Assembly: GCA_031276055.1 (NCBI GenBank)
Contig: JAISNW010000130.1
Location: 1 to 6,818, forward strand
From: Deferribacteraceae bacterium
Lineage (GTDB): Bacteria > Chrysiogenota > Deferribacteres > Deferribacterales > JAISNW01
Direction of reading: 5' to 3'
Length of the DNA: 6,818 nt
Shown piece by piece: positions 1 through 5,161 of the stretch. The translations under genes and the position numbers were made by a program. The notes beneath the pieces are model-generated. The model did not search any database. It saw only the letters and a list, made by a program, of their open reading frames with translations, and had not been told where the DNA came from. The first letter of the stretch is position 1, and each line of letters opens with the position of its first letter.

Positions 1-813
1 AAAGACATTTTCAGCGATGTTTCCCATGGAATAAACACAAAAGAGATTTACCGCACTAGCAGACTTCTTACCTCTATAACAGGGATTGAATGCCAACCCA
101 ACAAGGCGGTCGTGGGGAGGAACGCCTTTTCCCACGAATCTGGAATACATCAAGACGGTGTGCTTAAAAACCCCTTCACCTATGAGATCATGACCCCTGA
201 AAGTGTAGGGTTCCCTGGAAATAAGATTGTTCTTGGCAAGCACTCTGGGCGGCACGCTTTCACGACTAGATTAAAATCTCTAGGCTATGAATTTGAATCA
301 GATAAGATAGATACCCTCTTTGAAGAGTTTAAGTCCCTTGCAGACAAGAAGAAAGAGGTTTTTGATGAAGATCTGGATGTGCTTGTAAATAAAACGTTTC
401 TTCAAGATTTTTCTGACGCCTATAAGTTAGGCTATATATTTTTCTCCAGCGGCAATACTCATATCCCCACTGCAACATTAACTTTAGCAGACAGCAGCGG
501 AGTTGAAAAAACCGAGGCGTCTACAGGCGATGGTCCGGTAGACGCCGCCTTTCGCGCTATAGAGAAGATTACTGGTATTCCGAGCAAATTGTCTTCTTAT
601 AAGATCAGCGCCATAACGGAAGGCAAAGATGCTCAAGGGGAAGTGGTTCTAACAGTAGGTTTTTCGGGGGAAGAACCTATAAGCGGGAAGGGTTATTCCA
701 CTGATGTTGTGGTGGCAAGCGTATATGCCTATATTGCCGCCTTAAACCGATATATCAGCAGACGTTCGCACGGCGCATCGCAAGGAGATAGAGGATGTTT
801 CAAGGGAGTATAG
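1..813 (+). CDS. leuA: 2-isopropylmalate synthase, C-terminal part (5' end outside window)
   Basis: This enzyme condenses acetyl-CoA with 2-oxoisovalerate, the first committed step of leucine biosynthesis, in the cytoplasm. The frame is open from base 1 and gives 270 residues. The catalytic TIM barrel is mostly missing. What remains is the family linker signature near residues 39-64 (GRNAFSHESGIHQDG) and the GKHSGRHAF segment. The C-terminal LeuA-type regulatory/dimerisation domain follows, with the GDGPVDAAF motif and the STDVVVASVYAYIAALN helix; in the family this domain mediates leucine feedback inhibition. A GTG at 112 lies inside the conserved linker and is not a real start. The last ~17 residues, rich in Arg, Gly and Ser, run past the usual family end and across the dapA ribosome-binding site; the stop lies 19 bp inside dapA. 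Citramalate and homocitrate synthases are related, but the linker and regulatory sequences read as LeuA. Confidence is high. Confidence 0.95.
   Translation, partial: KDIFSDVSHGINTKEIYRTSRLLTSITGIECQPNKAVVGRNAFSHESGIHQDGVLKNPFTYEIMTPESVGFPGNKIVLGKHSGRHAFTTRLKSLGYEFESDKIDTLFEEFKSLADKKKEVFDEDLDVLVNKTFLQDFSDAYKLGYIFFSSGNTHIPTATLTLADSSGVEKTEASTGDGPVDAAFRAIEKITGIPSKLSSYKISAITEGKDAQGEVVLTVGFSGEEPISGKGYSTDVVVASVYAYIAALNRYISRRSHGASQGDRGCFKGV
782..787 (+). promoter_or_regulatory. Ribosome-binding site of dapA inside leuA
   Basis: AAGGAG lies 7 bp before the dapA ATG at 795 and is embedded in the last codons of leuA. It is a strong Shine-Dalgarno match and fixes the dapA start. A ribosome finishing leuA would pass over it, which fits translational coupling. 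Confidence 0.8.
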
Positions 814-1667
814 TTGCTCTAGCCACCCCCTTAAACGGCGGGCAGGTGGATAAGGAAAAGCTGAAAGAGTTGGTGGATTTCCAGATAAAAAATGGGACTC
901 AGGGGATTGTTTCTATGGGAACCACAGGGGAAGCCGCCACCATGTCTCACGAAGAGGATATTGAGATAACAGCCCTTGTTGTAAAGCATGTGAATGGGCG
1001 GATCCCTGTAATAGCAGGAACAGGCTCTAACAGCACCAGAGAGGCGCTCTTTCTAACTGAAGCCGCAAAAAAGAGCGGGGCGGATGCTGCCCTTGTGGTC
1101 ACCCCTTATTATAATAAACCTACTCAAGAGGGGTTGTACCAGCATTTCAAATATCTAGCGGAAAATGTTGACATCCCTATAATTTTATACAATGTCCCTA
1201 GTAGAACAGGAGTTTGGCTTCAACCAGAGACGATGGCGCGTCTATCAAAAGTGACGGGTATTGTTGCTGTCAAGGAATCTAGCGGAGGGGTTGACGCCGC
1301 TATGCACCTTTTAAGGCTTGCCCCAGATTTTACAGTTTTATCAGGAGATGATAATTTTACCCTTCCCCTTATGGCTTTGGGGGCAAAAGGGGTGATTTCA
1401 GTAGCTGCAAACGTTATTCCTGATAAAGTTTCAACCCTTTGCAGATTTATGCTCAACGGAGATTATCCCGCCGCCCGAAAGCTGCACTATGAATTATTAG
1501 ATTTTTTTAAGGGTATATTTATAGAATCAAATCCTATCCCGATTAAAGCCGCTCTTGCACTATTGGGGATGATTAAGGAAGAGTACCGCCTCCCGCTGGT
1601 TCCAATGGGGGATGCCAATAGGGAGAGATTAAAGGTGATAATGAAAGATTTGGGGCTCTCTGTATGA
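795..1667 (+). CDS. dapA: 4-hydroxy-tetrahydrodipicolinate synthase (DapA)
   Basis: DapA condenses pyruvate with L-aspartate-4-semialdehyde to 4-hydroxy-tetrahydrodipicolinate, the branch point to diaminopimelate (cell wall) and lysine, in the cytoplasm. The 290-residue length is standard for the family, a single (beta/alpha)8 barrel. The visible active-site signatures are GTTGEAAT (43-50), whose threonines belong to the proton relay; LYNVPSRTG (131-139), with Tyr132 and Arg137; and VAVKESSG (157-164), where Lys160 forms the Schiff base with pyruvate. These match E. coli Thr44, Tyr133, Arg138 and Lys161. The start at 795 has an AAGGAG 7 bp upstream and gives the family-typical N-terminus MFQGSIVALATP. 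The gene overlaps leuA by 19 bp and dapB by 4 bp (ATGA), so leuA-dapA-dapB is very likely one transcript. Related aldolases (N-acetylneuraminate lyase, KDG aldolase) are unlikely given the motif set and the adjacent dapB. Confidence 0.97.
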   Translation: MFQGSIVALATPLNGGQVDKEKLKELVDFQIKNGTQGIVSMGTTGEAATMSHEEDIEITALVVKHVNGRIPVIAGTGSNSTREALFLTEAAKKSGADAALVVTPYYNKPTQEGLYQHFKYLAENVDIPIILYNVPSRTGVWLQPETMARLSKVTGIVAVKESSGGVDAAMHLLRLAPDFTVLSGDDNFTLPLMALGAKGVISVAANVIPDKVSTLCRFMLNGDYPAARKLHYELLDFFKGIFIESNPIPIKAALALLGMIKEEYRLPLVPMGDANRERLKVIMKDLGLSV

Positions 1668-2416
1668 TAAAAGTTGCAATAGTCGGCGCAGGGCGGATGG
1701 GGCAGGAGATAGCAAAGGCGATAGAGCAGGATAAGAGCTTTGCATTAACAGGCATTGTAGATGCGCCGGGGGCAGAACGCATAGGGAAGGTTATTAATGG
1801 GGCAGTTATAACAGATGATATATATATAGGGAGTAAAGGCGCCGATATTATTATAGATTTTTCGGGCGCCGCAGGAACTGCAAGCCATATAAAAGATTAT
1901 GCTATCTTAAAACTCCCTCTGATTGTCGGCAGCACAGGGCTTTCTGAAAAAGATGAAAAAGCTCTTATAGAACTCTCAAAACAAACAGCGGTTTTAGTTG
2001 ACGCCAATATGAGCATAGGGGTGAATATAATGTTGAAATTGGCGGAGACGGCGTCACGCGCTGTTGGCAAAGATTTTGATATAGAGATATTGGAAGCGCA
2101 TCATAGACATAAAAAAGATGCGCCTTCAGGCACCGCACTTTCTCTAGCAAGAGCCGCCTCAAGGGGGGAAGAATTGGTAATAAATGGGCGTTCAGGAGAA
2201 CGCACTGAAGGGGTGCTTGGGATTCAGGTTTTGCGTGGAGGCGATTGCGCAGGAGAGCACACCGTCTTCTACTTTGGCGAGGCAGAGCGCTTAGAGATAA
2301 CTCACCGAGCCGCAAACCGTGCAATCTTTGCAAAAGGAGGGTTGCGTGCTGCAAAGTGGCTAATTGGAAAACCCGCGGGGTTATATAAAATGCGGGATGT
2401 GCTGGGAATATCCTAA
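1664..2416 (+). CDS. dapB: 4-hydroxy-tetrahydrodipicolinate reductase (DapB)
   Basis: DapB reduces the DapA product to tetrahydrodipicolinate using NAD(P)H, the second step of the diaminopimelate/lysine branch. The 250 residues are a little shorter than the 273 of E. coli but within the family range. The N-terminal Rossmann domain shows the dinucleotide loop GAGRMG (8-13) and the VGSTGLSE segment (88-95). The substrate domain carries the diagnostic EAHHRHKKDAPSGTA (144-158), with the catalytic His146/His147 and Lys150. RGGDCAGEHTVFYFGEAERLEITHRA follows in two conserved blocks. The ATG overlaps the dapA stop as ATGA, with only a weak TGGGG upstream, so translation probably depends on coupling. 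No convincing terminator hairpin with a T run is seen in the ~100 bp after the stop. Confidence 0.96.
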   Translation: MIKVAIVGAGRMGQEIAKAIEQDKSFALTGIVDAPGAERIGKVINGAVITDDIYIGSKGADIIIDFSGAAGTASHIKDYAILKLPLIVGSTGLSEKDEKALIELSKQTAVLVDANMSIGVNIMLKLAETASRAVGKDFDIEILEAHHRHKKDAPSGTALSLARAASRGEELVINGRSGERTEGVLGIQVLRGGDCAGEHTVFYFGEAERLEITHRAANRAIFAKGGLRAAKWLIGKPAGLYKMRDVLGIS

Positions 2417-2526
2417 AAACCAATCCCTTTACAATATTTACTAAAACTTTCAATATCAGATGGGGTTCTACGCCTTCTGCATTAAATCGCACGCCGTTTC
2501 TGCAGCATCCTATGAAAAAAATTTTC

Positions 2527-2556
2527 TTGACATGAAGTTATAATACATAGTATTCC
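2527..2556 (+). promoter_or_regulatory. Probable sigma70-type promoter of metY
   Basis: A perfect TTGACA -35 element is at 2527-2532. Possible -10 hexamers are TAGTAT (2548-2553, 15-bp spacer) and TATTCC (2551-2556, 18-bp spacer). Neither is a strong match, so the exact -10 is uncertain. The weak -10 together with a perfect -35 fits a promoter controlled by a protein binding the overlapping dyads. The predicted transcript would start near 2560 and have a leader of only ~45-50 nt before the metY ATG. Confidence 0.6.
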
Positions 2557-2583
2557 TATATGTATTATAGGAAATAAGAATAC
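2539..2583. promoter_or_regulatory. Overlapping dyad symmetries: candidate operator for metY
   Basis: Three nested inverted repeats overlap the promoter. TATAATACATA (2539-2549) pairs with TATGTATTATA (2559-2569), 11 of 11 bases. TTCCTATA (2553-2560) pairs with TATAGGAA (2566-2573), 8 of 8 bases around TGTAT. GTATTC (2550-2555) pairs with GAATAC (2578-2583). The symmetry and position over the -10/start region are typical of a repressor site. A TTCC/GGAA-type dyad is compatible with an Rrf2-family (CymR/IscR-like) sulfur regulator, but that identity is a guess; no regulator gene is in the window. Confidence 0.5.
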
Positions 2584-2607
2584 AAATAAATTTGAGGTTG
2601 GTTACTC

Positions 2608-3894
2608 ATGAGCAAGAAAGATTACAGCAACTATCGTTTTGAAACTCTTCAGGTGCATGTTGGGCAGGAAGAGCCTGATCCTACTACTGACTCTAGGGCG
2701 GTGCCTATTTATCAGACAACTTCTTACGTCTTTAAAGATTCTGCGCAGGCGGCGGGGCGTTTTGCCCTTACAGAACCAGGGAATATCTATACCCGGCTGA
2801 TGAATCCCACATCGGATATATTTGAAAAGAGGATTTCCGCCCTTGAAGGCGGAGCAGCCGCCCTTGCAGCATCGTCCGGGGCAGCTGCCACTGCTTTTTC
2901 TATTCAGAATATAGCAAACTCTGGGGATCATATCATTTCAGACAAATATATCTACGGGGGCACATACAACCTCTTTGCCCACACCTTCAAAGACTTTGGG
3001 ATAAAAACCACCTTTGTTGACGGAAGCGATCCAGAAAACTTTGCAAGAGCGGCGCTGCCTAACACTAAAGCCATCTTTATTGAGACATTAGGCAACCCCA
3101 ACTCCACCATAATAGATATAGAGGCTGTTGCGAAGATCGCCCATGACAATGGGATACCGCTGATAGTTGACAATACCTTTGCAACCCCATACCTCCTGCG
3201 CCCAATAGAGTATGGAGCAGATATAGTGGTGCACTCCGCTACAAAGTTTATAGGGGGGCACGGCACCAGCATTGGCGGCGTCATAGTGGATGCAGGCAAA
3301 TTTAATTGGGAGCAGAACGACAAGTTCCCTGGCCTTTCTAAACCTAACCCAAGCTACCATGGGGTGGTTTTTACAAAAGCGGTGGGGAATCTAGCCTACA
3401 TAATAAAAGCCCGAACCACACTAATGCGGGATGTCGGAGCAACTATCTCTCCGTTTCACTCTTTCCTCTTTTTACAAGGGCTTGAAACACTCTCGCTTAG
3501 GGTGGAAAGGCATGTAGCAAATGCTCTAAAAGTGGTGGAATTTCTAAAAAATCATAAAGATGTAGAGCAGGTAAATCACCCTGCCCTCCCTGAACACCCG
3601 CACCACCGCTTATATAAAAGATATTTTCCCAAAGGCGGAAGCTCCATATTTACCTTTGAAATTAAAGGCGGCGCTGAACGCGCAAGGAATTTTATAGATA
3701 AGTTGGAGATATTCTCTCTTCTGGCAAATGTTGCAGATGTAAAATCTTTGGCGATCCACCCCGCCTCCACCACCCACTCACAACTAAGCGAGGCAGAGCT
3801 GCTTGATTCAGGGATTAAGCCGAATACTATCCGTTTATCGATTGGAACAGAGCATATTGACGACATATTAGAAGATTTGGCGCAAGCGTTTTAA
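2608..3894 (+). CDS. metY: O-acetylhomoserine sulfhydrylase (aminocarboxypropyltransferase), Cys/Met PLP family
   Basis: This is a cytoplasmic pyridoxal-phosphate enzyme that replaces the acetyl group of O-acetylhomoserine with sulfide to give homocysteine, the direct-sulfhydrylation route to methionine; some family members also accept O-acetylserine. The 428-residue length and the opening YRFETLQVHVGQEEPDP...RAVPIYQTTSYVF are typical of MetY rather than the ~380-400 residue MetB/MetC group. Visible features are IYTRLMNPT (60-68, with the phosphate-contacting Tyr61/Arg63), ASSGAAA (88-94), the PLP-ring aspartate in VDNTFATP (187-194, Asp188), and HSATKFIGGHG (209-219), where Lys213 is the Schiff-base lysine. 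The MetY-specific insertion after the lysine (FPGLSKPNPSYHGVVF) is present. A GAGG at 2594-2597, 10 bp before the ATG, supports the start. It sits 191 bp after dapB with its own promoter. The substrate acyl group (acetyl versus succinyl or phospho) cannot be proved from sequence alone. Confidence 0.94.
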   Translation: MSKKDYSNYRFETLQVHVGQEEPDPTTDSRAVPIYQTTSYVFKDSAQAAGRFALTEPGNIYTRLMNPTSDIFEKRISALEGGAAALAASSGAAATAFSIQNIANSGDHIISDKYIYGGTYNLFAHTFKDFGIKTTFVDGSDPENFARAALPNTKAIFIETLGNPNSTIIDIEAVAKIAHDNGIPLIVDNTFATPYLLRPIEYGADIVVHSATKFIGGHGTSIGGVIVDAGKFNWEQNDKFPGLSKPNPSYHGVVFTKAVGNLAYIIKARTTLMRDVGATISPFHSFLFLQGLETLSLRVERHVANALKVVEFLKNHKDVEQVNHPALPEHPHHRLYKRYFPKGGSSIFTFEIKGGAERARNFIDKLEIFSLLANVADVKSLAIHPASTTHSQLSEAELLDSGIKPNTIRLSIGTEHIDDILEDLAQAF

Positions 3895-3910
3895 GTTGAA
3901 TTTAAGTTGA
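3890..3910 (+). repeat. Short tandem direct repeat across the metY stop codon
   Basis: TTTAAGTTGA occurs at 3890-3899 and again at 3901-3910, an 11-bp period. The first copy contains the metY TAA (3892-3894). It may be a replication-slippage duplication; no function is evident. Confidence 0.6.
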
Positions 3911-3926
3911 TGGGCAACCATGGCAA

Positions 3927-3954
3927 AGAGATTGGTGCGCCGCCCTAAATCTCT
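3927..3954 (+). terminator. Weak stem-loop after metY, possible transcription end
   Basis: AGAGATT (3927-3933) pairs perfectly with AATCTCT (3948-3954) around a 14-nt GC-rich loop, 33 bp after the metY stop. There is no T run after it, so it is not a classical intrinsic terminator. It may stabilise the 3' end or be chance. Confidence 0.3.
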
Positions 3955-3972
3955 AATGTTGAAAGTAAGATA

Positions 3973-4042
3973 GAGAAAAACCTTGTAAAAAATGTTAAAT
4001 AAATCTGTTGAAAAGGTGTTGATAACTTACAAGGCGTTTCTC
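3973..4042. repeat. Imperfect inverted repeat, 16-bp arms (14/16), enclosing the first nonamer pair
   Basis: The left arm 3973-3988 (GAGAAAAACCTTGTAA) and right arm 4027-4042 (TTACAAGGCGTTTCTC) are complementary at 14 of 16 positions; the inner 8 bp and outer 6 bp are perfect. The 38-bp interior contains an AT-rich stretch (3989-4004) and both DnaA-box-like nonamers at 4006-4025. It could form a cruciform or a long-loop RNA hairpin. There is no T run after the right arm (it continues CTTTAG), so a simple terminator is not the obvious reading. Confidence 0.6.
4006..4025 (-). promoter_or_regulatory. DnaA-box-like pair 1
   Basis: On the minus strand this reads TTATCAACA (4017-4025), CC, TTTTCAACA (4006-4014). 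Each is one mismatch from TTWTNCACA, and TTATCAACA is one mismatch from the E. coli consensus TTATCCACA. The two nonamers have the same orientation and a 2-bp gap, giving an 11-bp period of about one helical turn. An AT-rich tract (3984-4005) lies directly beside them, as a duplex-unwinding element might. Confidence 0.5.
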
Positions 4043-4048
4043 CTTTAG

Positions 4049-4061
4049 TATCAAACTGTTC
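4049..4061 (+). promoter_or_regulatory. Weak IHF-like site
   Basis: TATCAAACTGTTC matches the IHF consensus WATCAANNNNTTR at all positions except the last. IHF bends DNA at several bacterial origins, so the location between two nonamer pairs is suggestive. A single 12/13 match in AT-rich DNA is weak evidence. Confidence 0.2.
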
Positions 4062-4108
4062 CGCCTCTCATGCTCTTAAAAGCCTATAAATGCTGTGTTC
4101 TAGCCAAC

Positions 4109-4130
4109 GAGTGCGGTTTTGCCCGCGTTC
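4109..4130. repeat. GC-rich short hairpin between the two nonamer pairs
   Basis: As RNA on the + strand, GAGTGCGG (4109-4116) pairs with CCGCGTTC (4123-4130), 8 bp including two G-U wobbles, around the loop TTTTGC. It is not followed by a T run. Function is unknown; a terminator is unlikely. Confidence 0.3.
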
Positions 4131-4160
4131 AAGCCTGAAAGATATTTCTATAAAAGTTAT

Positions 4161-4180
4161 TGTGGAAAAGGTGTGGAAAA
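4161..4180 (-). promoter_or_regulatory. DnaA-box-like pair 2
   Basis: On the minus strand this is TTTTCCACA (4172-4180), CC, TTTTCCACA (4161-4169): two identical nonamers that fit TTWTNCACA exactly and differ at one base from TTATCCACA. Same orientation, same 2-bp gap and same 11-bp period as pair 1, which lies 155 bp away. The two pairs share the 10-mer GAAAAGGTGT on the + strand (4010-4019 and 4165-4174). Confidence 0.6.
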
Positions 4181-4264
4181 AAGGGACAGATGTAATTGTA
4201 AAAGCAATTCTATGAGAGGAATCTTTACTCTGCTTGTTTTTTAATCATATTAAAAGCACACTTT

Positions 4265-4294
4265 TTGAAGCTGCAAACTATTCTAAAGTATAAT
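4265..4294 (+). promoter_or_regulatory. Sigma70-type promoter of the HIT-lapA-lapB-mutS operon
   Basis: A TTGAAG -35 (4265-4270, 4 of 6) and a perfect TATAAT -10 (4289-4294) are separated by 18 bp. Transcription would start near 4301, giving a leader of about 35 nt before the ATG at 4336. No other equally good promoter is seen before mutS, whose upstream genes are closely packed. Confidence 0.7.
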
Positions 4295-4335
4295 TGCTAT
4301 TGCAAGCGGTGAAGTTTTAGTATACATTTTTAATT

Positions 4336-4839
4336 ATGAGGGATAATATTTGGGCTGTTTGGCGCGGAGAGTATGTTGCGGGCTTGCACGGGGATGCTGC
4401 CGAAGGGTGCGTGTTTTGCGCTAAGTTTGCTGAAAGTAGGGATGCAGACAATTTTATCCTCTATAGAGGAGAATATATAGCAATAATTATGAACCTGTAT
4501 CCATATAATAACGGCCATATAATGCTCGTTCCCATTAGGCATATCGCTGATTTTGAGCTCCTTAACAGCAATGAGGCATCCGAACTGCAAACTTACAAAA
4601 AGTTATCTATTCTTGCCATGAAAAAAGCGCTGAATCCTGATGGTTTTAATATCGGAATGAACCTTGGAAGCGCCGCGGGAGCGGGAATCGCCGAGCATCT
4701 GCATGAACATATCGTCCCCCGCTGGAACGGTGATACAAACTTTATGCCGACGCTTGCAGCAGTTAAGGTTATTCCCGAACATATACATAGCGCCTACAGC
4801 AAGATTAAAACTTGTTTAGAAAAGGAGATCGGCTTATGA
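4336..4839 (+). CDS. HIT-family protein, probable Ap4A phosphorylase/hydrolase-like
   Basis: Histidine-triad proteins hydrolyse or phosphorolyse nucleotide phosphoanhydrides or phosphoramidates, such as diadenosine polyphosphates. The 167 residues begin IWAVWRGEYV, the WAxWRxEY start common in the Ap4A-phosphorylase-like branch. A CVFC pair (25-28), probably half of a structural zinc site, follows. The core has MNLYPYNNGHIMLVPIRH (52-69), and the triad HLHEHIVPRW (121-130) with His121, His123 (expected nucleophile) and His125 leads into NGDTNFMP, again typical of this branch. Glu124 replaces the usual hydrophobic residue between the second and third histidines. No Shine-Dalgarno is seen near the ATG, and an in-frame stop at 4318 leaves no better start upstream. 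The substrate is not determined by sequence. The stop overlaps the lapA start as ATGA, so it is the first gene of the operon. Confidence 0.88.
   Translation: MRDNIWAVWRGEYVAGLHGDAAEGCVFCAKFAESRDADNFILYRGEYIAIIMNLYPYNNGHIMLVPIRHIADFELLNSNEASELQTYKKLSILAMKKALNPDGFNIGMNLGSAAGAGIAEHLHEHIVPRWNGDTNFMPTLAAVKVIPEHIHSAYSKIKTCLEKEIGL
4822..4827 (+). promoter_or_regulatory. Ribosome-binding site of the LapA-like gene
   Basis: AAGGAG lies 8 bp before the ATG at 4836, inside the end of the HIT gene. It decides the start in favour of 4836 over the in-frame TTG at 4812. Confidence 0.8.
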
Positions 4840-5156
4840 AATACTTTATCGGCGGCGTTAGAGCCATCGTTATGGTCTATATTGTGCTTTTTTGCGTTTC
4901 AAATACTGATAATGTTCAGGTTACTGTTTTGCCTAAATATATCGTTTTTGATAATATTCAACTATTCGTTCCTATAATCGGCGCCCTATTTTTAGGCGGG
5001 TTTGCGGTTATCCTCTCCTTTTTGGGAGACCGTTATAAGATGAATAAGGAGATAAAAAGGCTGCGCAAACAGATCGTTTCAAACGAGAGCGAACTTCAAA
5101 AGCTCAGCAGCATCTCGCTGATCACTGAAACCCCTCTTGATAATGAGCAAGCGTAA
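4836..5156 (+). CDS. lapA: LapA-like (DUF1049) inner-membrane protein
   Basis: This is a small protein of 106 residues with two predicted membrane spans (about 5-22 and 43-63) joined by a short polar loop with SNTDNVQVTV, the pattern of the LapA/YciS family. A charged helix at about 64-91 (DRYKMNKEIKRLRKQI...) looks like a cytoplasmic coiled coil. In E. coli, LapA works with LapB next to FtsH to adjust LpxC turnover and so lipopolysaccharide output; carrying that role over to this organism is inference. The start has AAGGAG 8 bp upstream and overlaps the HIT stop as ATGA. The next gene begins 5 bp after the stop and looks like LapB, giving the same lapA-lapB order as enterobacterial yciS-yciM. 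Sequence conservation in this family is low, so the assignment leans on topology and neighbour. Confidence 0.72.
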   Translation: MKYFIGGVRAIVMVYIVLFCVSNTDNVQVTVLPKYIVFDNIQLFVPIIGALFLGGFAVILSFLGDRYKMNKEIKRLRKQIVSNESELQKLSSISLITETPLDNEQA

Positions 5157-5161
5157 AGATT

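Larger units (their letters stand above)
3895..4335. other. 441-bp intergenic region without a gene; candidate DnaA-binding/origin locus
   Basis: No open reading frame of useful length with a ribosome-binding site is seen on either strand. The region holds, in order, a weak stem-loop, an imperfect inverted repeat around an AT-rich tract and a pair of DnaA-box-like nonamers, a weak IHF-like match, a GC-rich hairpin, a second pair of DnaA-box-like nonamers, and a promoter for the downstream operon. The density of nonamers and inverted repeats is unusual for a gap between two co-directional housekeeping genes. It could be a chromosomal origin, a DnaA-titration site or a DnaA-regulated promoter region. 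No replication gene flanks it in the window. Confidence 0.45.

Noticed and set aside
112..114. GTG as start of a 233-residue protein
   Set aside because: The frame is open to base 1 and codes conserved LeuA sequence upstream; the GTG is internal.
1965..2492. Antisense 175-residue open frame under dapB
   Set aside because: It is the complement of conserved dapB codons, has no family resemblance and no ribosome site; other antisense frames under dapA, metY, HIT, lapB and mutS are rejected for the same reason.
2512..2535. Seven-codon leader peptide ATG AAA AAA ATT TTC TTG ACA TGA before metY
   Set aside because: It contains the -35 element and lies upstream of the predicted transcript start, with no run of Met or Cys codons that would suggest attenuation.
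2539..2544. TATAAT as the metY -10 element
   Set aside because: No -35 sequence lies about 17 bp upstream (the DNA there is an A run), and it is only 6 bp from TTGACA; it is better explained as part of the dyad arm.
2417..2607. SAM riboswitch or T-box in front of metY
   Set aside because: No recognisable core motifs, and the promoter leaves only about 50 nt of leader.
3920..3973. 17-residue basic peptide frame (MAKRLVRRPKSLMLKVR)
   Set aside because: No clear ribosome-binding site, very short, and within the stem-loop and inverted-repeat region; most likely chance.
4101..4140. tRNA T-arm-like GTTCAAGCC
   Set aside because: The flanking bases do not form a T stem and no acceptor or anticodon stem can be built around it.
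4812..4814. TTG start giving a 114-residue LapA-like protein
   Set aside because: The ATG at 4836 has an AAGGAG 8 bp upstream and begins at the membrane span; the TTG has no such site.
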